Assembly: GCA_033064195.1 (NCBI GenBank) | Contig: JARBJD010000165.1 | Coordinates: 1 to 64,000 of the forward strand | DNA: 64,000 nt | Direction of reading: 5' to 3' | From: Blattamonas nauphoetae | Taxonomy: Eukaryota > Preaxostyla > Oxymonadida | In this document: in pieces, positions 55,357 to 64,000 of the stretch | How positions within the stretch are numbered: the first letter of the stretch is position 1 | Layout: the number at the start of each line of letters is the position of its first letter | Program-made: the position numbers and the translations under genes | The notes under the pieces: generated by a model | What the model was told of the DNA's origin: nothing | Database searches by the model: none | What the model saw: only the letters and a program-made list of their open reading frames with translations

Positions 55357-56769
55357 TCACAACTCTCCCTCCTCCCCCACTCCCGTCCCCGAATCCAACG
55401 GAATTTCCACATCCGGCGAAGAGGGGTGCTCGTTGGGAGGTGTAGATTCCGTCTTCTCGTACGGGATCGTCGATTTTTGCCGCTCTTCTTCCTCCTTCGC
55501 CAGACGCGTCTCCTCCTCCTCCCTCAGCCGCATCTCTTCCTTTATCTGCGCCTGTTCCGCCTTCTCCCGCTCTCTCTCAAGTCGAGCTTCTTCTCGCTTC
55601 GCTTTCGCTTCCGCCAGCTTCGTCCGAATCTTTCCTGCCGCAGACACCACCCGACCCTTCACCTCTCCCCACTTCTCCGCAGGGTTCGACGGGAACACCC
55701 GATAAACCCCATACACAACCCCCACAATCCCCAACACAAGCACCAGATATTCCAACCAACGCACTCCAAGAAGCGTTCGGTGCAGCGTCCGCAGCTGACC
55801 CGCCTTCGACGTCGTCGCGGTCATCCCTTCCGGAACACGCGTTGTCGCCCATTTCCCCGTCCCAATCGCGTCCGACTCCGTTTCCGGCAGAAGTTGCGTG
55901 TTCACTCGAGAACGCTTCTCCGACACACACAGACGCATCCAAATCGCTTCTTGCGGGCAGTCGTGATAGCACCGCCCACACGCCCAGCACAGGTCCCCAT
56001 CCACAACAGGATACCCATTCTCAATGTCCCCCTTCAGGCTGATCGCGTTGTACGGGCATTCCCGAGCACACTTCCCGCACTTGATGCACTTCTCCGCATC
56101 GATCTTCGGCGTCTTCAGCATCTTTGACATCATCTTCTGTGGATCTGATCCTTTGTACGCCTTCGGCTTCAGAACCAGCTTCGGAGTTTTTCCATCTTGA
56201 TTCACAACTGAATTCAGCTGGTCTGCAAAGTCGTGGATCTTCTTCACCGACGCAGCACTCCACGGGTCGATGAACGGCTTTGGAGGCCCCCACACCGGCG
56301 TGGAATCCGGCGCTTGCACAATCAGAGTTCCAGCAAATCGCGCGCTCCCGTTCTTCTCTCCCACTGTTGTTGCCGCAATCTGCGCTGCCGATGACTTCGC
56401 CGCTCCCTGTGTCGCAAACCCAAAGTAATACTGCAAGTTCACAAAGAATTTCTTCGGCAGACACTCTTCCGAGAAAATGTCCCCGAATCCAGGCGCTGGG
56501 ATGTCGAATGTCGTGTAACTCCCAACCCCAACAACATCTGACCGGTATATCGCACTCCGGGCCGACACCAGCAGAGGCGATGTCGACGATATCGACAGTG
56601 GGTCCGACTTTTGTCGTGTTTTTTGACCAACGCGCAAGTCTTTGATTAACGCCATCCCGTCAATCAGTGTCACTTCATGGTTGTGCTTGGTCGTCAGGTC
56701 GTGTTCGAGAAGCTTCGCAACCGCTCTTGTGTTTCCTGTCGAGGAGAAATGAATCAGAGTGAATCTCAT
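55357..56769 (-). CDS. Membrane-anchored flavodoxin/2x[4Fe-4S] ferredoxin protein, right copy (470 aa)
   Basis: Same length and design as the left copy: FSSTGNTR loop, CIKCGKCARECP and CWACGRCYHDCP clusters, membrane segment, coiled coil. By eye about eight residues differ: Thr to Asn before QDGK, QLSK to MMSK, EDGYPVVDGEL to ENGYPVVDGDL, Gly to Asp in the second cluster, Val to Leu in the coiled coil. All cluster cysteines are kept, so both copies are probably functional. Most changes lie on the outer side of the near-identical tract. Confidence 0.87.
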   Translation of the reverse strand: MRFTLIHFSSTGNTRAVAKLLEHDLTTKHNHEVTLIDGMALIKDLRVGQKTRQKSDPLSISSTSPLLVSARSAIYRSDVVGVGSYTTFDIPAPGFGDIFSEECLPKKFFVNLQYYFGFATQGAAKSSAAQIAATTVGEKNGSARFAGTLIVQAPDSTPVWGPPKPFIDPWSAASVKKIHDFADQLNSVVNQDGKTPKLVLKPKAYKGSDPQKMMSKMLKTPKIDAEKCIKCGKCARECPYNAISLKGDIENGYPVVDGDLCWACGRCYHDCPQEAIWMRLCVSEKRSRVNTQLLPETESDAIGTGKWATTRVPEGMTATTSKAGQLRTLHRTLLGVRWLEYLVLVLGIVGVVYGVYRVFPSNPAEKWGEVKGRVVSAAGKIRTKLAEAKAKREEARLEREREKAEQAQIKEEMRLREEEETRLAKEEEERQKSTIPYEKTESTPPNEHPSSPDVEIPLDSGTGVGEEGEL

Positions 56770-56887
56770 CTTTCTTCAATGGGTTCCAATCCCAAACGCC
56801 TCGACAATAAACAGAAAACTCTTCAGAAAGACACATCGGGTGAAAACGAAATCGGTGACATGCAAAAATAGGTTACTGAAGTGGATT

Positions 56888-59120
56888 TTACAAATCAATT
56901 TCATCGTCGTCACTTTCGGCTTCCACTCCCGACTCCACTTGTTCTGTGTCGATCTCACGCACATCCGCTTCCTCGCCATCCGCATCGGGATCCCGTTCCA
57001 ACACATTCAGACCATATCGCTTTCCAAACTCATCCAAAATCGACAACAGTCCTGCTTCGTTCCCTTCCACTCCCCCGACCCTCCGAAGTTCCAATCCATC
57101 GTCCCAGCCCGCTTTTCTTGCTTCTCGCTGTCTGTGTCCCCACTTCTTTGTCGATGTCTTTCGGGTTCGTCGTTCTCCTTTGTCCAGCACCAACAATCGC
57201 TTCGCCAGTGTCTTGTCGTGTTCCATGTTCGTCAGCCACTCTACTTCCCATTCCTCGTGCCCACTTTCAACGACATCGTCCGCTTGCCCTTCCAAGTGCC
57301 ACGCGCGAACAACAAATCGGTACAGCGACGATACTCGCTTTCCCAGCTGTGCCCGATCAGGCCCTGCCGACCCAAGCACCGACTCGTGGCGCACAACGAA
57401 CGAGAGGAACGGGAACGCAGGCGCGAAGACGTTGGCCATGCGAAGTGATTCGTGCTCGCTCTTGTCCTCCTCCGACATGCTCCGCGGCGTACGAAGAAGG
57501 TGGAAGATCAGGCGCAGCATGTGCTGATGTATCGCTGGGCGCGACAGTCCAATCCGAGGCAGGTCCAGCGATGACACGAGCGACGACACGATCTGCCCCT
57601 TCACCATGTCCAGCCGGTGAAACGGACGCCGCGCAACGAGATTCCCCAACATCCGCACGTGCTCCCTCACTTCCCCCGCTTTCGCCACCTCGCTCGTCCT
57701 CATCACCATCTCCACAAGCTCCCCCACATCTGCGAACGTCGACTCCACTACAATCGACAGGTCGATCGTCCGAGCCGTCACACAGTCAGCTAGTGTCTTC
57801 CAGCACTGTTCCAGCAGCCGTGCCACTTCGGGTGAGGGCTGTGTGGAGGACGGGTGAGTGGTGGGCTGAGAGGGCGTTGGGGGAGGAGGGAGGTGTTGGA
57901 GAGCGGCTTCGAGCACAACGCGGACAGAAGGAACGAGGTTCAGATCAACAACCATCTGACGAGGAGACGAGGGGAGAGGAGAGAATGAGGAAGAAACAGT
58001 GGCAAATGAAGCAGAAACAAAAGAAACAAAAAAGGGCGATTTGGCAAGCACACATCTGGACAGAACGACGTCTCGTCCAAAACCAGTCTGTGCAGAAGAG
58101 CCACTCCATTCGACAGAAACGACAGCGCAGCCTTCGCTCGCGTCCCACACTCGGCCTCCTTCCCTTCCAACACTTTCTCGTCGCTGGGCAGCGCGGGTGA
58201 GGCAGGGAGCGTCTCAGCGAGTGTTGTGAGTCGTTCTGTCACGAGTGTCAGAAAGTGTCTTGTTTGCTTCGCATTTGTCGGTGTTGGCGTCGGAATTCGC
58301 CGATTTCGCAGAAATTCGCGGAATTCCTTCGATTTCTCGCTCGCCGGCCGAACAACACGCAGCCCCATCTCGCCCAGCCGAACGGACGGCGATGTCACAA
58401 AATCACTCCAAACTCCCAAAATCGCGAGAGGGGGCGGAGATGCGGCGAGGGACGAGACGATATTGTCCAGCGCGTGGGCGTGTGTGGAGAAGAAGAGCGA
58501 CTCGGCGCGTTCGTTCTTCGACAGCGAAATCAGGCAAGACGAGAGCTGAGGGCGATGGAACACTTGAAAACAGAAGCACACAAACCGGACCGAGCAGCGA
58601 GTCAGATTTAAGCGAGCCAAGCGACTCAATCAGAAACGACGAAATCGACGACCTTGCGAGGTCTTCCCCAAACGACGGCGAGGACGACACTGCAAACAAA
58701 CAATCAAGAAAAGAAGGCGGGACAGACAGAGAACAGACAGGAGCGAGAAAAGAGAGGCCTGCGGAAGCGATGATGAAAAAGGGAGGCACAGACCTGAAAT
58801 AAGGGTGGCTGCGACGAAACACAGAACGGCTCGATTGTTGCCAGGATTCCAGAGTCAACCATGAGGTCTGCGGCGGACGACGAGACTGCACGGCAGAATA
58901 TCAGCGAAACAACTAATCACAAACTCGACGCCAGATCTCCCAGTGTCACAATAATCCCGCGGCTGATCCCCGAAATCGGGCTTCCCAGAAGATTCAGCAG
59001 CGATTTCACAATTTTCTGAAACAGCGCAATCTCGAAGGTGAACAAAACGACAAACTGTTTCAGTGTCACGTTGTGATGGCGATGGGTTGTCAGGAAACGA
59101 CTTTGGGATCTCGGACACAT
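56888..59120 (-). CDS. ARM/HEAT-like protein A, right copy
   Basis: Mirror copy of the 33609-35866 gene with the same exon plan by position and conserved splice sites (for example the 40-nt intron starting GTTTGTGTGCTTC). The main frame is open from about 58150 to 56888 and ends slightly earlier than the left copy, at EIDL. Differences are scattered and mostly mild (for example HQHMLRLIFHLLRTPRSMSEE where the left has RIAGN). The upstream exons 58629-59120 match. Both copies look usable. Confidence 0.68.
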
Positions 59121-59343
59121 CTGATCCCATGTGAACAGGAGTGGGCTGAACAACGACGGACATACAGCGAGCTCGCAGAAGATGAAGGTTAATCTATGGG
59201 CAACTAGTCATCTCATTCAAAACATCCTAATAGCATTAGATTCACCTTCTTTCAATTTCTTCATTTCAATTCCTCAGTAGTTTCCTGGAACAATGAGTTT
59301 GATCAATTTTATTCCCTTTCAGCTTCAGGTTTAGTCCTAACTT

Positions 59344-59351
59344 TTCCAAAT
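59344..59351. repeat. 8-bp target-site duplication, left (TTCCAAAT)
   Basis: Direct repeat flanking the hAT-like element; identical to 62208-62215. Confidence 0.8.
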
Positions 59352-62207
59352 TTTGGATGGGCAGCGGTCGGTCCGACTGCTCGTCGACCGACCGACTGGT
59401 TTTTTCTGATGATCAACCCTTTTTCACGAAAATAGGATGGTGTTTTCTTGAGAATCCTTCATGGTCATTCTCTAGGGACTGTTTCCTGGATCTTCATGTT
59501 AATTGAGTGGAATAAGTTCTATTTTAATCCGAGAGACATGCAGTTTTGATAATTCTGCGTGGAAAATGGGAAGATCATTTCGATGAAGAGAACTAGCTTC
59601 AATATCACGGACTTTTATGAGAAGGAGTGAAGTGAGAGATGAAAGCGTCAAAGAAAAGGGACAACAAGATTAATTTGTTCGAACAACACTTGTCAGCGCG
59701 GTCACTTTCTCTCTTCTTTTCTATTGGCTTCTTCAATCATCCTATGTCATTCTCCCTTTCCCACCTTTTTCTCACTGCTTCTCTTTGTCTCCTTCCCTTT
59801 TCCTTTTCAGTTCCGCTTGATGATCGTTCGTTTTTCTGTTCACCACACATTTGCTGTAATTCAAACTTCTTCGTCCACTTTGCTTTTTCTTTGCTTCCTG
59901 AATGAACCTGCTCCTTCCTCTGTCTTGGTTGATCCATTCTTCTGTCCATCCATTTCCCTCTTTTTCTTGTGTTCTACAGTTCATTGCCTTCTTTCAATGA
60001 TCTCTCTTCCTGCTTTCTTTCTCCATCGTTCGTCACTTCCACATGACAGTCTCACCTTCTTCCCTCAGATCTTCGGTTGTTTCCTGATGAGACCACTTTT
60101 CCTGCGTCACATGGTGAAGATCGTCCTTTGTCAGTATGTCCTCTCCTTTTGGTAGTTTCCTCCAATTTATGTGTTGTCTTCGCTCTTCTGTTTCAAGATG
60201 TGTCTTCCTCATCGTGTCATCTTGCGATTGCTTGTGATGCTCTGAACTTTGAGATCTTCTCATGTCTCCTGTCTGATTAGCTCGATAAGTGCTTCCAATT
60301 CGTCTGATCGATGAAACGAACGATTTAGTTCTTCCACTTATCCTTTTCGGTTTCCCTTCTTTTCTTCCCCTTCTTTCTTTCTATGGTGATCCTTTGGAGA
60401 TCGGCTGAATCTTGCCATAGATTGTCCCAATATTCTCGCAATGTACGATCTGATCACTCGTACTCATGCTCTGTCTCCCTTTTCCTCTCAGTTTTTCGTT
60501 TCAGTTCTCTTCTAGTGGCCATTTTGTCGACACTTTATCCGTTGTCTGTATTCTGTTTCTCTTCTTCAGCATTCATCCCTTCGTTGATGGGTTTCCTTTA
60601 TTTTTGAATCTCCGTGCTGTATATGTTCATTTGGTCAGGTTGTATCATGTCCTTTGTGATATCCATCGTGGATCATTTGATCCTTCTGACCATTCTCGCT
60701 CCTGTGAGGAGAAAAAGTTGGTTAAAAAGGAAGGCATACGAGTGATGATCGTTTTAAACTGCACTGGAGTGAGAGAGAAGGGCAACTATATGAATGTTGA
60801 GAAGAAGTTCACCAAAGATGTTGAGGGAGCTGAGGATGTGAAATGAAGAAGAATTAAAGAAATGAAACGAGGAAGAACAATTGAAGAAGGATAGATGAAA
60901 CAATGAGGTGAAGATACATACATAGAGTTCCAAATATTCAGAGAACAGCATCAGAGTTCTTGTTCTGGAAAGATCCTTGATGTCTGCTCATCGTTGGTGT
61001 CAATAGAGCACTATCTTGCATGTCAGACATTGACTACTTATGTAATTTGGGTTTCAACTTGTTTCTCTACCGATTCGTTCAATCGGAGTTGAATTGGTTT
61101 GTTTTTGAGTGTTTTGACCATTCCATGTTGAAAGGAGAAATGAATCAGAATGAGGACGTGAGAGAAACGATCTGTTGGTTTTGTGCTACAAGAAAAGAGA
61201 AGTTTTTCGATGAAGAAGGGAAGATGAGAAAAATTGGTGAAAAAAAGAAGAGAGATGAGGATGAATGGGACAAGATGGATCGGACATGCAATGACGTGAA
61301 GAAGCACACTTCTTCATCCAAAGTTTCACAGAACAGCGCCAGCATCAAAACGTATGACAGATTCTTGTGCGAAGTCAGAATCAACGCTGTGATGACCGAG
61401 GAAAGCGAGAGAAATTGAATCCTGGAAAGAGTGGAGTGTAAAGAGTAGAATGAAGGAAATGGACGAACAATAGGATAAGATCAAACAGATTTTGTAGAAG
61501 AAAGTCACAGTCTTTATCTTCCTTCATCTTCATCTCTTCATCTTCATTTCGCTCTTCATTCCAACTGGATATGTTCTCCTCTGGAGAAATCTTCCAGCAA
61601 TTTATTCGTTATCTCCGTCATTTTGACCAGTTCCAATTTCACATCGACTTCTGGCTCAAGTCGCAGATTATGAGGAGACAGAGGGTGATAAGAGTGGAAA
61701 AACAATAGGGATGCAAACCGATGTTGTGAATTGTCTTTATTTCATTTCATTCTCTCGACTTCAGAGTTGGGCTTGATCAAGACATGTTTTGCTGATAAAT
61801 GATGAGAAAGAGTTTGGTAAGGATGAAATAGAAATTAAACACCAGTTTTCTTTCATTTGGATCTATAGCAAAGCAGTCAGAACAAAAAGGAAGAGTCGGG
61901 GTCGGTCGGACAGGCCGATTTTTTGTCCGATGTTGGGGAAGGACAGACCGACTCAGGGACTCTTGAACTACGACCTCTGAAACGATAATTTCGTGAAAAA
62001 TGAGATGAACTAATTGTAGTGATGATGTGAATCAAAATTGAGAAAAAGAGAATAATAAAGTGTCCCTGACGGGATTCGATCCTGGGTCCGGGGAGCAAAA
62101 AGCTGGTGTGCTACCGCTCGACTAAAGGGCACTTCAAAAAAGTCGCCGACTGTTTTATTTTTAGGGACTGGACTCGATGTTTTCAGACCGACCACTGCCC
62201 ATGCCTC
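59352..62207. mobile_element. hAT-like DNA transposon, probably non-autonomous (2,856 bp)
   Basis: The ends form terminal inverted repeats: GGATGGGCAGCGGTCGGTC on the left, and on the right (reverse strand) GCATGGGCAGTGGTCGGTC. Both are flanked by the same 8 bp, TTCCAAAT, at 59344-59351 and 62208-62215. The left palindrome arm has the matching unoccupied site (TTCGAAAT) just before ARM/HEAT gene B. Eight-base duplications and G/A-rich ends fit hAT elements (family knowledge). Near the left end a near-palindrome (GGTCGGTCCGACTGCTCGTC) could fold, and related GGTCGGTC phrases recur near 61895-61960. No transposase or BED finger was recognised in the interior; open frames reach about 140 codons only. 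Confidence 0.8.
62062..62134 (-). tRNA. tRNA-like sequence, probably a degenerate tRNA
   Basis: The minus strand has a perfect box A (TAGTCGAGCGG) and a near-perfect box B (GGATCGAATCC), about 35 nt apart. It also has a tRNA-like acceptor (GTGCCCT against GGGACAC, one mismatch). The anticodon arm (around AGCTTTTTGCT) and the D and T stems pair only in part. It could be a tRNA pseudogene, a diverged tRNA or a Pol III promoter of the transposon it sits in. It lies 73 bp inside the right end of the hAT-like element. Confidence 0.42.
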
Positions 62208-62215
62208 TTCCAAAT
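62208..62215. repeat. 8-bp target-site duplication, right (TTCCAAAT)
   Basis: Direct repeat flanking the hAT-like element; identical to 59344-59351. Its last two bases overlap the ATG of the ARM/HEAT B copy. Confidence 0.8.
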
Positions 62216-62558
62216 GAACAGGCAATACAGTTCGTACGAAATTATGAAGAATAAATTGTGCGATTTCAGAGCAGCGGTGAATCGAATCCCGAATCATGAA
62301 TCAGCCTGGGCAGCATCGCAGAAACTCATCAACGACAAGTCGTCTTTAGACGAAAAGAAACGAGCCTCAAGCACTTTGATTAAGTTACTGACTGGACTTC
62401 TTTGTTTGTCCTTCGTCTCATTCATCATATTCTGCAGTCGAAAATGACGACAGTGCCACTGAATTGATGTGTAATGACATCGAAAAAGCACTTGTTAAAG
62501 TTGGTTCGCTCAAAACAGCACCAGACTGGAGTGTGAAAGAGGCATCCATCCGCATTCT
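62214..62558 (+). pseudogene. Damaged mirror copy of ARM/HEAT gene B
   Basis: Exon 1 is kept (SYEIMKNKLCDFRAAVNRIP, DEKKRASSTLIKLL). The region from the first splice donor through exon 2 into intron 2 is missing. The end of intron 2 (ATATTCTGCAG) and exon 3 (KTAPDWSVKEASIRIL) follow. Homology stops at 62558, near the place where the left copy has its 20-nt intron. The hAT-like insertion directly before its ATG separates it from the former shared promoter. It cannot code for the full protein and is most likely dead. Confidence 0.82.
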
Positions 62559-62607
62559 CAGGGTTTATAGTTGTCTGACACTTTACACGAGAACGTGAGG
62601 TTAAAAG

Positions 62608-62670
62608 ACCTTAGGCATGGGCAGCGGTCGGTCCGACTGCTCGTCGACCGACCGACTGCTTTTTTTTGTG
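62608..62670. mobile_element. Second copy of the hAT-like element end
   Basis: TAGGCATGGGCAGCGGTCGG and the following bases repeat the left end of the 59352-62207 element, including the foldable part and the T-run after it, down to CCCTTTTCACG. No matching right end is visible before 64000, so this is either the start of an element running beyond the window or a broken end. It lies about 50 bp past the end of palindrome homology. Confidence 0.65.
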
Positions 62671-62819
62671 ATCATACCCTTTTCACGCAACTCACAGAAT
62701 TGAATCCTTTCGATTGCCGTAAAAACCAAAGTATTGTCAATAAAGGAATATAAGTGAATATTTGGGAAGATTAAAGGAACAGAGAATCGATATGTTTTGA
62801 ATGAAAGGGGAGAACAAGC
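62671..62819. other. Sequence after the second hAT-like end, nothing recognised
   Basis: Short AT-rich stretch, either the interior of a second element or spacer. No gene supported. Confidence 0.4.
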
Positions 62820-63968
62820 GCTGAACACTTCTTTACTCAAATAAATGGCGGAGTTGTCTTCCATCCCTCGTTTTTTGCTCTCGCAGCAATACTGTTGTGA
62901 ACACACTGTCACATCTAAACTTGTCACCACTGTTGGTGGCTGAGTCACCTGCGTCTCCAGAAGCTGAACAAGAAACTTCATTTGCGCCTTCACCGATTCC
63001 ACCTCTTTCCGACGCTTCAGGTGCTCCTACCGCTCTTCTCGCAGCTTCTTCACCTCGTTCTCCAGTGCCGCCACGTGTGTCAGCAGATAATCAACAACTG
63101 GTGTGTTTGTGATGTGCACAGACAGAAGGTAGGGGTAGGACGAAGGAGAGATCGTGGAGAGGGAGAGTGAGGAAGAGAAGAAGGCAGACTTGGTGGCGTG
63201 TTGGGTGGGGGTGGAGGGAGGACAGAGTGACGTGCGTCGGGTGGGACGGCGGGGGCCTGCACCGAAGGTAGAGACAAAATGATGAAACACAAACCTAAAA
63301 ATAGGAAACACGATCAAGACAAGAAACAGAACCACACACCGGAAAATGTGACTGGTGGAATCACGCCCATTGTGATTGTGCGCAGCCTCTCAGTCCGAAA
63401 TCGGTCGAGTATCCCTGTTTTTCCTTTCGAGCTTTGTCGCTGGCGTCGCCTGTGTATTCGAACATTCACCTAGGCTTGCTCTGCATTCCCTCGTTCCTTC
63501 CCTCCGCACTGTCCACATGATGCAGTCAGTTCGGAACGTCACACTGAAACAGCGGCGCCTGCTCTCCCTCATCCCCCAACACGTCCTCCTCCCGACTCTG
63601 TGGACACACTCAGGCTTGCACTTCCGAAGTCACGTTTCGTCTGGCAAGCAATCGGAAGACAGGATGGAGAGAGTCGGCTCCACAACTTCCTCCTTCTTCT
63701 CCTCTTCCCTCTTCTTCTCTTCCCCCATTCGCGGCACTCGGAAGAAGTTCATCGGGAGCATCCCAACCTCTCCCTTCACCTCGCCCAGCATCCACCCCTC
63801 CCCCGGCCAGTCAAACGCGTAGCAGAAGCACAACTCCCCTGCTTTGAGCCCCGACTCCTTCATGAACGCCCATGCACTCTCTTCCAACCAGTAGGGCGCT
63901 TTGACCAGGCAATGTTTGAGCAGAACTGGTGTTTCGAGACAAGCATAAACAGAGTACGTGTTTTGCAT
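62820..63968 (-). CDS. Partial SH3-like/coiled-coil gene, exon plan unresolved
   Basis: On the minus strand 63968-63630 codes for a likely SH3 domain: SGLKAGELCFCYAFDWPGEG followed by WMLGEVKGEVGMLPMNFF. The ELxF, GW and P-N-F positions are as in the family. A Glu/Lys-rich run (GEEKKREEEKKEE) follows. Further down, 63130-62900 codes for a coiled coil (VAALENEVKKLREER, then EVESVKAQMKFLVQLLETQV), with an in-frame TAG at 63027 between the two halves. Introns between these parts are likely but not resolved, and 5' exons may lie past 64000. SH3 domains bind proline-rich peptides. The joining of the two parts in one gene is inference. Confidence 0.42.
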
Positions 63969-64000
63969 TTAGAACTTCAGAGCATGTGAAGAGAAGGTTG

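Larger units (their letters stand above)
49578..62558 (-). repeat. Right arm of the inverted repeat, interrupted by a hAT-like element
   Basis: Mirror of the left arm. Homology runs to 59345, is interrupted by the element at 59352-62207, and resumes at 62208 with ARM/HEAT gene B until about 62558. Relative to the left arm there is about 230 bp extra in the RRM gene linker, a loss around ARM/HEAT B exon 2, and four single extra bases in homopolymers. Confidence 0.95.

Noticed and set aside
59639-61418. Open frames inside the hAT-like element as a transposase
   Set aside because: None exceeds about 140 codons or shows a BED finger, DDE or hAT dimerisation pattern; they look like chance frames.
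32055-62558. Palindrome as a simple fold-back artefact of sequencing
   Set aside because: The arms differ by scattered substitutions, a 230-bp length difference, a deletion and a 2.86-kb insertion, which a fold-back read would not produce. A local assembly error within the identical tract remains possible.
63376-63822. Plus-strand frame of 148 codons near the right edge
   Set aside because: It overlaps the likely SH3-coding minus strand and has no motif; a helical look (LKQRRLLSLI) was not enough.

Overview
The window looks like nuclear DNA of an anaerobic flagellated protist, most likely a metamonad of the oxymonad/Preaxostyla type (inference). The reasons are: compact spliced genes with short GT-AG introns (20 to about 230 nt); a sperm-tail-PG-repeat flagellar protein; a flavodoxin plus 2x[4Fe-4S] ferredoxin protein of the kind found in anaerobes; a large family of beta-helix surface proteins; and a Polinton/Maverick element. 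TAA and TGA both end long, well-supported reading frames, so I assume the standard genetic code.

Layout. 1-8.8 kb: the remains of a Polinton, cut by the left window edge. It carries integrase remains, an unknown protein, a protein-primed family B DNA polymerase and two copies of a small repeat protein. Its genes share an AT-rich motif directly before their ATGs. 9.7-13.7 kb: two minus-strand beta-helix surface-protein genes. 13.9-15.8 kb: a five-exon gene for a helical/coiled-coil protein with a SPRY-like C-terminus. 16.0-20.2 kb: a broken beta-helix/IPT-like surface gene. It abuts an 84-bp tandem repeat that forms the tail of a Crinkler/RHS-like P-loop NTPase gene (to 23.5 kb). 23.6-25.6 kb: an armadillo-like gene. 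26.5-29.2 kb: a second Crinkler/RHS-like gene. 29.2-31.3 kb: a five-exon protein kinase with the same SPRY-like C-terminus as the 14-kb gene.

32-62.6 kb is one huge imperfect palindrome. The left arm (about 32.8-42.9 kb) and right arm (about 49.6-62.6 kb) carry the same genes in mirror order: ARM/HEAT gene B, ARM/HEAT gene A, the flavodoxin-ferredoxin protein, the STPG flagellar protein, and two related helical proteins, the inner one fused to an RRM module in the right arm. The single-copy loop (about 43-49.4 kb) holds one two-exon gene for a predicted 2,108-residue type I surface membrane protein. About 5 kb of each arm is nearly identical. The outer parts differ by several percent and the innermost part differs strongly, which suggests gene conversion. 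The right arm is interrupted by a 2.86-kb hAT-like element with 8-bp target duplications; the left arm keeps the empty site. A second copy of the element's end sits at 62.6 kb. The last kilobase probably carries part of a minus-strand SH3/coiled-coil gene.

Functional reading: the surface proteins, kinases with SPRY-like tails, armadillo proteins and flagellar protein are host genes. The Polinton, the hAT-like element and probably the Crinkler/RHS-like genes are mobile or transposon-derived. All protein names rest on motifs read by eye; no database search was possible.
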